A stretch of 64,000 nt of DNA. It comes from CALJDF01 sp038121105 (GTDB lineage Bacteria > Pseudomonadota > Alphaproteobacteria > SHVP01). A program made the position numbers and the translations under genes. How positions within the stretch are numbered: position 1 is the first letter of the stretch; each line of letters opens with the position of its first letter. A model generated the notes under the pieces. It had not been told where the DNA came from and ran no database searches. It was given only the letters and a program-made list of their open reading frames with translations. Positions 26,690 through 35,898 of this stretch are shown piece by piece. The stretch is from positions 364,942 to 428,941 of the forward strand of contig JAYONB010000001.1 of the NCBI GenBank assembly GCA_038121105.1, read 5' to 3'.

Positions 26690-28408
26690 ATGGCATCGTT
26701 CGATCTCATCATTCGTGGCGGTACGGTTGTCGACGGTGGCGGGGGCGACCCCTTTGAAGCCGATGTCGGCGTGCGCGACGGCACGATTGCGGAGATCGGC
26801 CGGATCGACGATCGCGGCGCCGAGGAGATCGACGCCAAGGGCCATCTCGTCACCCCAGGGTTTATCGACATCCGCACCCATTTCGATGCGCAAGTGTTGT
26901 GGGACACGCATATGACTCCGTGTTCCGAGCATGGCGTCACCACGACCTTGATGGGCAATTGCGGGGTCGGCTTTGCCCCCTGCAGGCCCGAGCACCGCGA
27001 CATGATGGTCGATGTGATGGACGGCGTCGAAGACATTCCAGCCGACGTTCTCAAAGAGGGATTGCCGTGGACCTGGAAGAGCTTTCCCGAATTCATGGAT
27101 ACCTTGGCAACCCGCCGGGTCGACTCCGACTTCGGTACCTTTGTGCCGCATGTGCCGATCCGAGTTTTTGTCATGGGCGAGCGAGGTGTTCGCCGCGAGC
27201 CCGCCTCGCCTGCAGATATCAAACAAATGGCGGCGATACTTGAAGACGGACTTGATGCCGGCGGGTTCGGCTTCACGACCTCTCGCACCACCGGTCACCG
27301 TTCGCGAAGCGGTGACGTGATCCCTTGCACGACGGCGGACGAAGACGAACTGCTCGCGATGGCGCGCGTCATGGAATGCAAGGGCCGCGGCCATTTCATG
27401 TCGGCGTCCGAGTGCAAGTGGACCGACGGGGTGTCGTCGGAATTCAACATGTTGCGACGGATTGCGGAGGCGACGGGACGACCGGTGCACTTCCCGTTGT
27501 TGCAGGCACCCGATGCACCGGACCGTTGGCGTGATGTTGCCGATGGCGCTGCGGAAGCGGCAAAGAACGGCGCGACGATGATCGGTCAGGTGGTGCCCCG
27601 CCCGGTCGGCGTACTGTTCGGCCTGGAAATGACCAACAATCCGTTCACCACCTGCCCGTCATATCAGGCCATCGCGCACCTGCCGCTGGCAAAGCGGGTC
27701 ACGGCGCTACGCGATGCCGACTTACGGGCGCGGTTGCTCGAAGAAGCGCCGGGCGATCCGGACGATCGCGTAGTGATGATGTCGCGGAGTGCCCACCTGC
27801 TCTATCGCATGGGCGATCCGCCCAACTATTCGCCGCCCATGGAACAACGGCTGGATCACATCGCCGAACGCGAAGGCACAGACCCGCTGACCGTGGCCTA
27901 TGACGTGATGCTGGAGAATGACGGCCATGGCGTGCTGTATTTGCCGGCGCGTAATTTTGCCTACAGCAACCTCGATACGTGCTTGGAAATGTTGAAGCGG
28001 CGCGAGGTCGAGATCGGACTGGGGGATGCCGGGGCGCATGTCGGGCGCATTTTCGATAGCAGCATACCGACCTTTCTGCTGACCTATTGGGTGCGCGACC
28101 GCGAGGACGAACGCTTGCCGCTGCCGTGGGTGGTCAAAGCGCTGACGGGAGATCATGCCCGTGTGATGGGAATGGCCGACCGCGGCTTGCTCCGACCCGG
28201 CCTGAAGGCCGACATCAACCTGATCGACCATGACCGACTGCGGCTCCATGCCGCACGGGCGACCCACGACCTGCCTACAGGCGCGATGCGGCTGTCACAA
28301 AAAGCTGAGGGATATGTCGCCACCATTGTGACAGGCGAGGTGACGCGACGGGACGGGGAATGGACCGGCGCGCTGCCGGGCCGGTTGGTGCGGGCCACGG
28401 CGGCCTAA
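26690..28408 (+). CDS. N-acyl-D-amino-acid deacylase-like amidohydrolase with altered metal site
   Basis: 572 residues of the D-aminoacylase branch of the amidohydrolases. Start IRGGTVVDGGG, the Cys of GNCGVGFAP and the Asp of GLGDAGAHVG are in place. The first metal motif, normally H-T-H in GFIDIHTHYDAQ, reads I-R-T-H here (Arg62, codon CGC 26873-26875), a one-base change from His. Activity may therefore be altered or lost. The gene is divergent from the VOC/WYL pair across a palindrome and is followed by two flavoprotein genes on the same strand. Confidence 0.85.
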   Translation: MASFDLIIRGGTVVDGGGGDPFEADVGVRDGTIAEIGRIDDRGAEEIDAKGHLVTPGFIDIRTHFDAQVLWDTHMTPCSEHGVTTTLMGNCGVGFAPCRPEHRDMMVDVMDGVEDIPADVLKEGLPWTWKSFPEFMDTLATRRVDSDFGTFVPHVPIRVFVMGERGVRREPASPADIKQMAAILEDGLDAGGFGFTTSRTTGHRSRSGDVIPCTTADEDELLAMARVMECKGRGHFMSASECKWTDGVSSEFNMLRRIAEATGRPVHFPLLQAPDAPDRWRDVADGAAEAAKNGATMIGQVVPRPVGVLFGLEMTNNPFTTCPSYQAIAHLPLAKRVTALRDADLRARLLEEAPGDPDDRVVMMSRSAHLLYRMGDPPNYSPPMEQRLDHIAEREGTDPLTVAYDVMLENDGHGVLYLPARNFAYSNLDTCLEMLKRREVEIGLGDAGAHVGRIFDSSIPTFLLTYWVRDREDERLPLPWVVKALTGDHARVMGMADRGLLRPGLKADINLIDHDRLRLHAARATHDLPTGAMRLSQKAEGYVATIVTGEVTRRDGEWTGALPGRLVRATAA

Positions 28409-28474
28409 TTCGGACGGCCTTGTCTCGCCGGCGTCCCGCGTTACTGTTGGACAAAACAACAGCATGAGGGCGTC

Positions 28475-29872
28475 ATGATTCTTCCCGCCGCGGACAAAAC
28501 CTTCGAGCTTTCCGTGCCCGTTCTGGTGATCGGCGCCGGAGCCTGCGGCATCAGCGCCGCCCTCACCGCCAAGGAAAACGGCGTCGAGGTGATGCTGTTG
28601 GAACGCGACGACACCCCGAGCGGGTCCTCCGCGCTGTCGACCTGCCTGATCCCGGCGGCCGGCACGAAACTTCAGGCGGCCGCCGGCGTCGAGGACTCGG
28701 TGGAGATCTTCGCCGAAGACCTGATCGCCAAGGCCAAAAACAAGAACGACCCCGAGATGGCCTATTGGGTTGCCGCCGCCAGCGGGCCGACCGTCGATTG
28801 GCTGGTCGATACCGTGGGCTTGCCGCTCTCGCTGGTGGCCGGGTTCAAGTATCCGGGGCACAGCGTCTACCGGATGCACGGATCGCCCAACCGCACCGGA
28901 ACCGAGTTGATGGCGGTGCTGAACGATGCGATCGGCCGCGAAGCGATCGACATCGCAACCTCGGCACCGGTCACCGATTTGTTTGCCGACGAAGCCACCG
29001 GGCGCGTGACCGGGGTACGCATTACGCGACCCGACGGCGCGACCGAGGACATCGGCTGCGATGCGTTGATCCTGGCCTGCAACGGCTATGGCGGAAACCC
29101 CGATATGGTGCGCGAGTACGTCGAAGAAATGGCCGACGCTTGGTACTTCGGCCACACCGGCAACAAGGGTGACGCAATCCATTGGGGCACGGCGTTGGGC
29201 GGCGCGGTCGCCGACATGGGCGGCTATCAGGGCCACGGCGCCGTGACGCAGCCGCACGGCACACTCTTGTTCTGGGGTCTACTGACCGAAGGCGGGTTCC
29301 AGGTGAACATCAACGGCGAACGGTTTTCCAACGAGGTGCGCGGCTATTCGGAACAAGCGGTCGAGGTGATCGGTCAACCGGACAACATCGCGTGGGAAAT
29401 TTGGGACGAAGCCGGGCATGAGTTGGGCCTCGATTTTCAGGACTACCGCAATGGCATCGAAATGGGCGCGCACAAATCGGCCGACACCGTTGAGGGTATC
29501 GCCGAGCAGACCGGCATCCCACTCGCGGCGCTGCAAAAAACATTCGACGACGTCGCGGCGTTTCACGCCGGTAGCAAAGAAGACCCGTGGGGCCGGGATT
29601 GGTCGAAGGCCAAGCCGCTGCAGCCGCCCTATCACTTCGCCAAGATCACCGGCGCGCTGTTTCACACGCAAGGCGGGCTTGTGGTGAACGATAAGACGCA
29701 AGTGCTGCGCGCGGACGGGACGCCATTACCGAACTTGTTTGCGGGTGGCGGCGCGGCACGCGGGCTGTCCGGCCCGTCGCGCTGGGGCTATTTGTCCGGC
29801 AACGGCCTGCTGACCGCCACGGTGCTGGGCCGGATCGCCGGGCGCGAAGCCGCCAAGATGGTACGGGGCTAA
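28475..29872 (+). CDS. FAD-dependent oxidoreductase, fumarate reductase flavoprotein type, copy 1
   Basis: 465 residues. The dinucleotide-binding GAGACGISAAL begins near 22, followed by LLERDDTPSGSSALS; the C-terminal GLSGPSRWGYLSGNGLLTATVLGRIAG is the FAD-capping end of the succinate dehydrogenase/fumarate reductase/ketosteroid dehydrogenase family. It is a paralogue of the next gene. No iron-sulfur or membrane subunits are near, so a soluble dehydrogenase or reductase is likely. Confidence 0.88.
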   Translation: MILPAADKTFELSVPVLVIGAGACGISAALTAKENGVEVMLLERDDTPSGSSALSTCLIPAAGTKLQAAAGVEDSVEIFAEDLIAKAKNKNDPEMAYWVAAASGPTVDWLVDTVGLPLSLVAGFKYPGHSVYRMHGSPNRTGTELMAVLNDAIGREAIDIATSAPVTDLFADEATGRVTGVRITRPDGATEDIGCDALILACNGYGGNPDMVREYVEEMADAWYFGHTGNKGDAIHWGTALGGAVADMGGYQGHGAVTQPHGTLLFWGLLTEGGFQVNINGERFSNEVRGYSEQAVEVIGQPDNIAWEIWDEAGHELGLDFQDYRNGIEMGAHKSADTVEGIAEQTGIPLAALQKTFDDVAAFHAGSKEDPWGRDWSKAKPLQPPYHFAKITGALFHTQGGLVVNDKTQVLRADGTPLPNLFAGGGAARGLSGPSRWGYLSGNGLLTATVLGRIAGREAAKMVRG

Positions 29873-29919
29873 CCCGCCCCCGCCGCTGTGCTAGCCTGAT
29901 TGCCGAACAAGGAGCCACC

Positions 29920-31347
29920 ATGCCCGTTAAGCCTGCCGCCGGAAAATCCTTCGAATACACGGTGCCTGTCGTTGTCGTCGGCGCCGGCGCGGCCGGGATG
30001 ACCGCCGCATTGGCCGCGCGCGACGGCGGGGCCGACGTGCTGTTGTTGGAACGCGATCATACGCCGCGCGGTTCGACCGCGATGTCGCAGGGCAACATCG
30101 CGGCGGCCGGAACCAAGAGCCAAGCCGCCGCGGGGATCGACGACTCGGGCAAACGGTTCGGCGACGATATCGTCGCGTTGGCGCGCGGCGAAACCGATCA
30201 CGATCTGGCCTATGTGTTCGCCGAGGCGTCCGGACCGACGGTCGATTGGCTGACGGAGAAGCACAACATCCCGCTTGAAGTCGATCCCGATTGGGGCGCC
30301 AAGCTAGGTCATTCACGGTCGCGCATTCACGCGACGCCGAGCAAGACCGGCACCGAACTCATGAGTTGCTTGATGAATGCCTGCGAGGCGGCGGGCGTCG
30401 ATCTCATTACCGATGCGCATGTCGTCGACGTTTATGCCGATCAGGACGGCACGGTGCGCGGGGTCCGATTCGAACGGCCCGACGGCTCGGACGAAGAGGT
30501 CGGGTGCGGCGCGCTGGTGCTGACGACCTGCGGCTTCGGCGCCAATCGAGAGATGATCAAGAAATTCATTCCCGAGATGGGCGACGCGCTCTATCACGGC
30601 CATGAAGGGAATGAGGGCGAAGGCATCCAGTGGGGCATGGAGTTGGGCGCCGCGACCGCCGACATGACGGCGTTCCAAGGCCTAGGCGCCTTGGCCGAGC
30701 CGTCTCGCGTGCTGATCCACTACAACGCCATCTTGAGCGGCGGCATCGTGGTCAATGTGAACGGCGAACGGTTCACCGACGAGACCAACGACATCTCCGG
30801 CATGGGCCGCAAAGTGACGGCGCAGCCCGAGCACTACGTCTGGTTCATCTTCGACCAAAAACGCCAGGACTTCGTGCTGAAGTACGAAGAACACAAAGAG
30901 GCGATGGAGGTTGGCGCGGTCAAAAAAGCCGATAGCGTGGAAGAGCTTTCAAAGATCACCAAAGTGCCGGCCGATGCATTGCGGAAAACCCTGGAGGGGG
31001 TCATCGCGATGCAGAACGGCGACGGCAAAGACCCGCACGGGCGCGACTTCGCGAGCGAGGAGCCGTTGGATGGGCCGCCGTGGTATGTGGTGAAATCCGT
31101 TGGTGCGCTTTTCCACACCCAAGGCGGGTTGGTGATCGATGGTCACGCGCAAGTACAGCGCGAGAGCGGCGGCGCCCTGCCCAACCTGTTTGCCGCCGGG
31201 GGCACGGCGCGATCGACCTCGGGCCCGTCGGACTGGGGCTACATTCCGGCCGCCGGGCTGTTCACCGCGACGACGCAAGGCCGGCTTGCCGGGGAAGCTG
31301 CGGCGCGGCTGGTGACCGGCGCAAAAGACAGCGTCGCCGCCGAGTAG
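29920..31347 (+). CDS. FAD-dependent oxidoreductase, fumarate reductase flavoprotein type, copy 2
   Basis: 475 residues, 47 bp downstream of copy 1 and alike over its length: GAGAAGMTAAL, LLERDHTPRGSTAMS, GPTVDWL, SKTGTELM, ALFHTQGGLV, STSGPSDWGYIPAAGL. The substrate-facing segments differ between the copies (CLIPAAG against GNIAAAG), which suggests either two substrates or a heteromer. AAGGAG precedes the ATG. Confidence 0.88.
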   Translation: MPVKPAAGKSFEYTVPVVVVGAGAAGMTAALAARDGGADVLLLERDHTPRGSTAMSQGNIAAAGTKSQAAAGIDDSGKRFGDDIVALARGETDHDLAYVFAEASGPTVDWLTEKHNIPLEVDPDWGAKLGHSRSRIHATPSKTGTELMSCLMNACEAAGVDLITDAHVVDVYADQDGTVRGVRFERPDGSDEEVGCGALVLTTCGFGANREMIKKFIPEMGDALYHGHEGNEGEGIQWGMELGAATADMTAFQGLGALAEPSRVLIHYNAILSGGIVVNVNGERFTDETNDISGMGRKVTAQPEHYVWFIFDQKRQDFVLKYEEHKEAMEVGAVKKADSVEELSKITKVPADALRKTLEGVIAMQNGDGKDPHGRDFASEEPLDGPPWYVVKSVGALFHTQGGLVIDGHAQVQRESGGALPNLFAAGGTARSTSGPSDWGYIPAAGLFTATTQGRLAGEAAARLVTGAKDSVAAE

Positions 31348-31351
31348 CCCT

Positions 31352-31756
31352 CTACCCCTTGGGCTTTTTCTGCTCCACCTTTTCGGTGAGGCCGTCGGCC
31401 TCGACCCAGGCGCCGAAGCCGCCGCCGATATGGGCGATGGGCTCGAGGCCCATGTCTTGGAGCTGCTTTGTCGCGAGTGCCGAACGCCAGCCCGACTTGC
31501 AGTACAGGACGAACTTCTTGCCGCTGGCGAACACATCACGGTGATAGGGGCTGTCGGGATCGACCCAGAATTCCAGCATTCCCCGGGGGGCATGGACCGC
31601 GCCGGGGATCTTGCCCTCGTGCCACAATTCCCTGATGTCGCGGATATCGACGAGGGTCACGGTGTCGTCACCCACCAGGGATAACGCGTCTTTGACGGCA
31701 ATCGTCTCAATGGCGGCATTGGCCTCGTCGACCAATTGCTTGTAGCCTTTCTTCAT
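31352..31756 (-). CDS. Single-domain rhodanese-like sulfurtransferase
   Basis: 134 residues from ATG 31756 (GGAGA upstream). The rhodanese core reads LVDIRDIRELWHEGKIPGAVHAPRG in outline, and the active-site loop is CKSGWRSA with the catalytic Cys. It moves sulfane sulfur from a donor such as thiosulfate or a persulfide. The reading frame stays open for a further 130 codons upstream, but that stretch has no similarity to the family and overlaps hspQ on the other strand. Confidence 0.9.
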   Translation of the reverse strand: MKKGYKQLVDEANAAIETIAVKDALSLVGDDTVTLVDIRDIRELWHEGKIPGAVHAPRGMLEFWVDPDSPYHRDVFASGKKFVLYCKSGWRSALATKQLQDMGLEPIAHIGGGFGAWVEADGLTEKVEQKKPKG

Positions 31757-31840
31757 ACTAAGTGTTCTCCATTCTGGGCGAGCCCCAGAGTACCCGATCC
31801 GGCCCCCCGGGCCACATGACACGCCAAGGAAGTTGCCGCT

Positions 31841-32158
31841 GTGAGCGCCAGAAGAGCCCGTTTTAATGTTGGTCAAATCGTTTCCCACCGCCGCGCGGGG
31901 TACCGCGGCGTGGTCTACGACGTCGACCCGTCGTTCAGCCTGGACGATGCCTGGTACGACGAAATCGCGCGCTCGCGCCCGCCCAAAGACAAACCGTGGT
32001 ACAGCGTGCTGGTCGACGGCGGCGAGCACACCACCTATGTCGCCGAACGCCACCTCGAGCGCAGCGACGACGACACGGCGATCCACAACCCCTTGGTTGA
32101 GGACCTGTTTGCCGAACTCCGCGACGGCTCTTACGTGCCGCGCGACCGCCACAACTGA
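31841..32158 (+). CDS. hspQ: Heat shock protein HspQ
   Basis: 105 residues, the usual size. FNVGQIVSHRRAGYRGVVYDVDP at the start, PWYSVLVDG in the middle and YVAERHLE near the end mark HspQ (hemimethylated-DNA-binding fold), a specificity factor for the Lon protease. GTG start at 31841. It is divergent from the rhodanese gene; no heat-shock promoter could be picked out with confidence in the 84 bp between. Confidence 0.9.
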   Translation: MSARRARFNVGQIVSHRRAGYRGVVYDVDPSFSLDDAWYDEIARSRPPKDKPWYSVLVDGGEHTTYVAERHLERSDDDTAIHNPLVEDLFAELRDGSYVPRDRHN

Positions 32159-32185
32159 TCATTCGTTTTCATCGGGAGGAAGAAC

Positions 32186-32953
32186 ATGCGTCTTAAGGGC
32201 AAGACCGCGCTCGTCACGGGTGCGGCATCGGGGATCGGCAAAGCCACCGCAGAACGCTTCGCGGAAGAAGGCTGCACCGTCGTGTGCGCCGACAAGAACG
32301 GCGACGGCGCCGCAGCCACCGCCAAGGGAATCAACGACAGCGGTGGCAAGGCTTTTGCCGAAACGCTGGATGTCACCAAGCCGAATCAAGTCAAAGACGT
32401 CATCGCGAAGTCCATCGATCATACCGGCGGCCTCGACATCCTCGTGAATAATGCGGGGATCACCATCGTCGGCAGCGTCGAACAACTTACCGAGGAGCAA
32501 TGGGACACCGAGATGGACATCAATCTGAAGTCCATCTACCTGATGTCGAACGCCATTTGGGGCCACATGAAGGGCCGCAAAGGCGGCGTCATCCTCAACA
32601 CCGCCTCGATCGCGGCCCGGACGGGTATCGCGCAGGACGCGGCCTATTGCGCCTCGAAGGCGGGTGTCTTGATGCTGACCAAATGCATGGCCAAGGACGG
32701 CGCGGGCGACCGCATCCGGGTCAATTGCGTGTGTCCGGGTTTTATCGACACGCCGATGATCCAAGGCTATTTCGACGATCAAGACGATCCGGCCGCAGCA
32801 CGAGAATTTGCGACGGGCTTGCACCCCTTGGGTCGCCTGGGCTTGCCGCGCGACATCGCCAACGGCTTCCTCTTTCTGGCTAGCGACGACGCCGAGTGGG
32901 TAACCGGCGAGGCATTGACCGTTGACGGTGGCCTCATGGCGGCGCTGCCTTAG
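32186..32953 (+). CDS. Short-chain dehydrogenase/reductase (SDR)
   Basis: 255 residues of the classical SDR family: cofactor site TGAASGIGKAT, NNAG, and catalytic Tyr/Lys in YCASK with the Ser in NTASIAA. GGGAGGAAG ribosome site. The C-terminal LTVDGGLMA is typical. Substrate not deducible; the gene lies 27 bp after hspQ and ahead of the cysK cluster, and a long hairpin separates it from cysK. Confidence 0.9.
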   Translation: MRLKGKTALVTGAASGIGKATAERFAEEGCTVVCADKNGDGAAATAKGINDSGGKAFAETLDVTKPNQVKDVIAKSIDHTGGLDILVNNAGITIVGSVEQLTEEQWDTEMDINLKSIYLMSNAIWGHMKGRKGGVILNTASIAARTGIAQDAAYCASKAGVLMLTKCMAKDGAGDRIRVNCVCPGFIDTPMIQGYFDDQDDPAAAREFATGLHPLGRLGLPRDIANGFLFLASDDAEWVTGEALTVDGGLMAALP

Positions 32954-32964
32954 GGCACCTTGCA

Positions 32965-33005
32965 GCGGGCGGGGTGCCCCCCTAAGTTCGAAGGCACCCC
33001 GCCGC
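32965..33005 (+). promoter_or_regulatory. Strong hairpin in the SDR-cysK gap (terminator or attenuator)
   Basis: Arms GCGGGCGGGGTGCC (32965-32978) and GGCACCCCGCCGC (32993-33005) pair over 13 bp with a single bulged G and a 14-base loop. No U-tract follows. It ends 8 bases before the cysK ribosome site, so it could end SDR transcription or act in the cysK leader. Confidence 0.5.
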
Positions 33006-33022
33006 AAAATCGCAAGGTCGCC

Positions 33023-34024
33023 ATGGACGTTCGCAAAGGCTTTCTCGATACCGTGGGCAACACGCCGCTGATCCGTCTCAGTCGCTTGTCGGACGCAACG
33101 GGTTGCGAAATTCTCGGCAAGGCCGAGTTTCTCAACCCCGGCGGCTCGGTGAAGGATCGCGCGGCGCTGGCGATTATCGAAGACGCCGAAGCCAACGGTA
33201 CGCTGAAGCCCGGCGGTACCATCGTCGAAGGCACCGCCGGCAATACCGGGATCGGTCTGGCACTCGTGGGCAATGCCAAGGGCTATAAGACGATCATCGT
33301 CATCCCCGAGACGCAAAGCCAAGAGAAGATGGACATGCTCAAGTTGTGCGGTGTCGATCTTCGTCCGGTGCCGGCGAAGCCCTACAAGGACCCCGGCAAC
33401 TACGTGAAGGTTTCAGGGCGCACGGCGGACGAATTGAACGAAAAAGACTCGGGCAGCGCGATTTGGGCCAACCAGTTCGACAACGTCGCCAACCGGCAAG
33501 GGCACTTTCGCACCACGGGCCCGGAAATCTGGCGGCAGACCGACGGCAAGGTCGACGGCTTTATTTGCGCGGTCGGAACCGGCGGCACGCTGGCCGGCGT
33601 CGGCATGTATCTCAAAGAGCAGAACGGCGACGTGAAGATCGGCCTGGCCGACCCGATGGGCGCGGCGCTGTACAACTACTACGCCAACGGGGAGCTCAAG
33701 TCCGAGGGCTCGTCGATCACCGAAGGCATCGGCCAGGGCCGCATCACCAAAAACCTCGAAGGCGCACCCGTCGACCTGCCCTACCAAATCCCCGACGCAG
33801 AGGCATTGCAGATCGTCTACGACCTGATCGAACAAGAAGGACTGGTGTTGGGCGGCTCGAGCGGCATCAACGTCGCGGGTGCGGTACGCATGGCCAAGGA
33901 TCTCGGGCCCGGCCACACCATCGTGACGGTACTGTGCGACTTCGGTACGCGCTATCAGAGCAAAATGTTCAACCCCGCTTTCTTGACCGAAAAGGGCCTG
34001 CCCGTGCCGCACTGGCTGGCATAG
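33023..34024 (+). CDS. cysK: Cysteine synthase A (O-acetylserine sulfhydrylase)
   Basis: Makes cysteine from O-acetylserine and sulfide. 333 residues from ATG 33023 (AAGG six bases upstream). PLP Lys in PGGSVKDRAAL, phosphate loop GTGGTLAG, substrate loop EGTAGNTGIGLA and GGSSGINVAGA. Some 20 residues longer than enteric CysK, as usual for the alphaproteobacterial form. First gene of a sulfur cluster with alaX, sseA and metC. Confidence 0.93.
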   Translation: MDVRKGFLDTVGNTPLIRLSRLSDATGCEILGKAEFLNPGGSVKDRAALAIIEDAEANGTLKPGGTIVEGTAGNTGIGLALVGNAKGYKTIIVIPETQSQEKMDMLKLCGVDLRPVPAKPYKDPGNYVKVSGRTADELNEKDSGSAIWANQFDNVANRQGHFRTTGPEIWRQTDGKVDGFICAVGTGGTLAGVGMYLKEQNGDVKIGLADPMGAALYNYYANGELKSEGSSITEGIGQGRITKNLEGAPVDLPYQIPDAEALQIVYDLIEQEGLVLGGSSGINVAGAVRMAKDLGPGHTIVTVLCDFGTRYQSKMFNPAFLTEKGLPVPHWLA

Positions 34025-34028
34025 CGCC

Positions 34029-34739
34029 ATGACCGAACAGCTTTTCGCACAAGATGCCTATCTCAAGGAATGCACCGCCACAGTGACCGTGGTGCACGAG
34101 GCGGGTGTCGAACTGGACCAAACCGTTTTTTATGCGCAAGGCGGCGGACAGACCGGCGACCGCGGCACCTTGACGCTGGAAGATGGCACTGCATTGGAAG
34201 TTACCAACACCGTGAAGGGCGACGGGCCGAACAGCATCGTGCATGTGCTGGCCGAGGGCACCGCGCCGCCCGCCTTCGGTGCCAAAATCACAGCCGCAAT
34301 CGATTGGGATCGCCGACACAAACTCATGCGCATGCATACCTGTATGCATTTGCTGTCGGCCATCCTGCCCTACCCCGTTACCGGCGGCTCCGTCGGCGAC
34401 ACCAAAGGCCGGCTTGATTTCGACATTCCCGAGGCGACGCTCGACAAGGAAGAGATCAACACCAAACTCGCCGCGTTGATCGCCGAGGACCACCCGGTGA
34501 CCGATACCTGGATCACCGATGCCGAGCTGGATGCGCAGCCCGAATTGGTGAAGACCATGGCCGTCAAACCCCCACGCGGCGCCGGTAAGGTGCGCCTACT
34601 GCGGATTGGCGACAACGTCGATCTGCAACCGTGTGGCGGGACGCACGTGAAGAGCACCGGCGAGATCGGCGCCGTCGAGGTCGGCAAGATCGAGAAAAAG
34701 GGCCGCCAGAACCGGCGCGTGAATTTGCGCTTCGTTTAG
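34029..34739 (+). CDS. Alanyl-tRNA editing protein AlaX-like
   Basis: 236 residues, a stand-alone version of the AlaRS editing domain that clears Ser or Gly from mischarged tRNA-Ala. The zinc/catalytic motifs are complete: H-x3-H in MHTCMHLLS and CGGTHV near the end, with GGGQTGDRG at the N-terminus. It starts four bases after cysK, so it is expressed with cysteine synthesis; why an editing protein is joined to sulfur genes is not obvious. Confidence 0.92.
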   Translation: MTEQLFAQDAYLKECTATVTVVHEAGVELDQTVFYAQGGGQTGDRGTLTLEDGTALEVTNTVKGDGPNSIVHVLAEGTAPPAFGAKITAAIDWDRRHKLMRMHTCMHLLSAILPYPVTGGSVGDTKGRLDFDIPEATLDKEEINTKLAALIAEDHPVTDTWITDAELDAQPELVKTMAVKPPRGAGKVRLLRIGDNVDLQPCGGTHVKSTGEIGAVEVGKIEKKGRQNRRVNLRFV

Positions 34740-34784
34740 CGACGACTCAACGCGCCACTGGCGCGCCAACAGAGGAACCTGCCC

Positions 34785-35627
34785 ATGCCCTACGCCAACC
34801 CCGATGCGCTGGTCGAAACGGACTGGCTTGCCGACAACCTCGGCACCGTGAAGGTACTGGATGGATCATGGTACTTGCCGACGCAAATGCGCGATCCGGT
34901 AGCGGAGTACCACGCCGGGCACATTCCGGGTGCGCAGTTCTTCCATATCGACGACATCGCCGACTCCAATTCGGATTTGCCGCACATGCTGCCCAGTGCA
35001 GCCGATTTCGCGACAGCGGTGGGCGCAATGGGCATTTCCAACAAAGATCGCGTCGTCGTCTATGACGGCATGGGGTTGCAGAGCGCCGCCCGGGTGTGGT
35101 GGGAGTTTCGCGCTTTTGGCCACGACAATGTTGCGCTTTTGAACGGCGGCCTGCCGAAGTGGACCGCCGAAGGTCGACCGCTCGAAACCGATGTGCCCGC
35201 GCCGGCGCCCGCGACGTTCAATGCCGCGCTCAACCCGGCCCTAGTGCGCAGCGTGGAACAGCTCTTGGCCAACACCGAAACCCGCGCCGAACAGGTTCTC
35301 GATGTGCGGCCCCGGGGCCGCTACGACGGCACCGATGCCGAACCGCGACCTGGTGTGCGTTCCGGCCACATTCCGGGCGCCAAGCACCTCGTTTACACCG
35401 ACATTCTGAACGACGACCGCACATTGAAGGATGCCGAGGCACTGCGCGCGGCACTCGATGGTTCGGGAATCGACCTGAACGGCCCTGTCGTGACCAGTTG
35501 CGGTTCGGGCATCACCGCCTCGGCCATGGCGCTGGGCTTGCATCTGATCGGCCATGATCAGTGGGCGGTTTACGACGGCTCGTGGACCGAGTGGGGCGGC
35601 CGCACCGATACGCCGATCGAAACCTAA
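34785..35627 (+). CDS. sseA: 3-mercaptopyruvate sulfurtransferase
   Basis: 280 residues with two rhodanese domains. The C-terminal active-site loop is C-G-S-G-I-T-A (in TSCGSGITA), the signature of mercaptopyruvate rather than thiosulfate sulfurtransferases. It converts 3-mercaptopyruvate from cysteine transamination to pyruvate plus persulfide sulfur. Fits a cysteine turnover operon with cysK upstream and metC downstream. Confidence 0.93.
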   Translation: MPYANPDALVETDWLADNLGTVKVLDGSWYLPTQMRDPVAEYHAGHIPGAQFFHIDDIADSNSDLPHMLPSAADFATAVGAMGISNKDRVVVYDGMGLQSAARVWWEFRAFGHDNVALLNGGLPKWTAEGRPLETDVPAPAPATFNAALNPALVRSVEQLLANTETRAEQVLDVRPRGRYDGTDAEPRPGVRSGHIPGAKHLVYTDILNDDRTLKDAEALRAALDGSGIDLNGPVVTSCGSGITASAMALGLHLIGHDQWAVYDGSWTEWGGRTDTPIET

Positions 35628-35636
35628 ACGCCCGCC

Positions 35637-35858
35637 ATGACCGGCGTCGACCTTTACGGGCTCGCCGCAGTCAGCGGGATGCTGCTGTTCTATGCCCTTG
35701 AGGGCCGCCATGCGGGGTTCGTTCTGGCCTTTGCCGGAGCCTGTACCGCAGCCTCGATCTACGGGTTCCTTATCGGCGCTTGGCCCTTCGGCATCGTCGA
35801 GGCCATCTGGGCCTTGGTGGCGCTGAACCGGTGGCGACGGCGGCGCGCAGGGGCCTGA
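35637..35858 (+). CDS. Small membrane protein, 73 residues
   Basis: Two or three short hydrophobic segments (YGLAAVSGMLLFYALE, FVLAFAGACTAASIYGFLIGA, FGIVEAIWALVAL) end in an Arg-rich cytoplasmic tail NRWRRRR. It sits nine bases after sseA and 40 before metC on the same strand, so it is co-expressed with the sulfur genes. I know similar CBU_0592-like small proteins only as uncharacterised; no function assigned. Confidence 0.75.
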   Translation: MTGVDLYGLAAVSGMLLFYALEGRHAGFVLAFAGACTAASIYGFLIGAWPFGIVEAIWALVALNRWRRRRAGA

Positions 35859-35898
35859 ACTAGCGCGGTCCTGCGCCCGGTGCTATGAGTGCCGGATC

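Noticed and set aside
31757..32152. Longer start for the rhodanese protein
   Set aside because: The extra N-terminal 130 residues lack similarity to rhodaneses, overlap hspQ, and the ATG at 31756 has its own ribosome site.
32159..33322. Open frame of 387 codons on the minus strand across the SDR and cysK genes
   Set aside because: Antisense to two clearly identified enzymes and with shadow-like composition.
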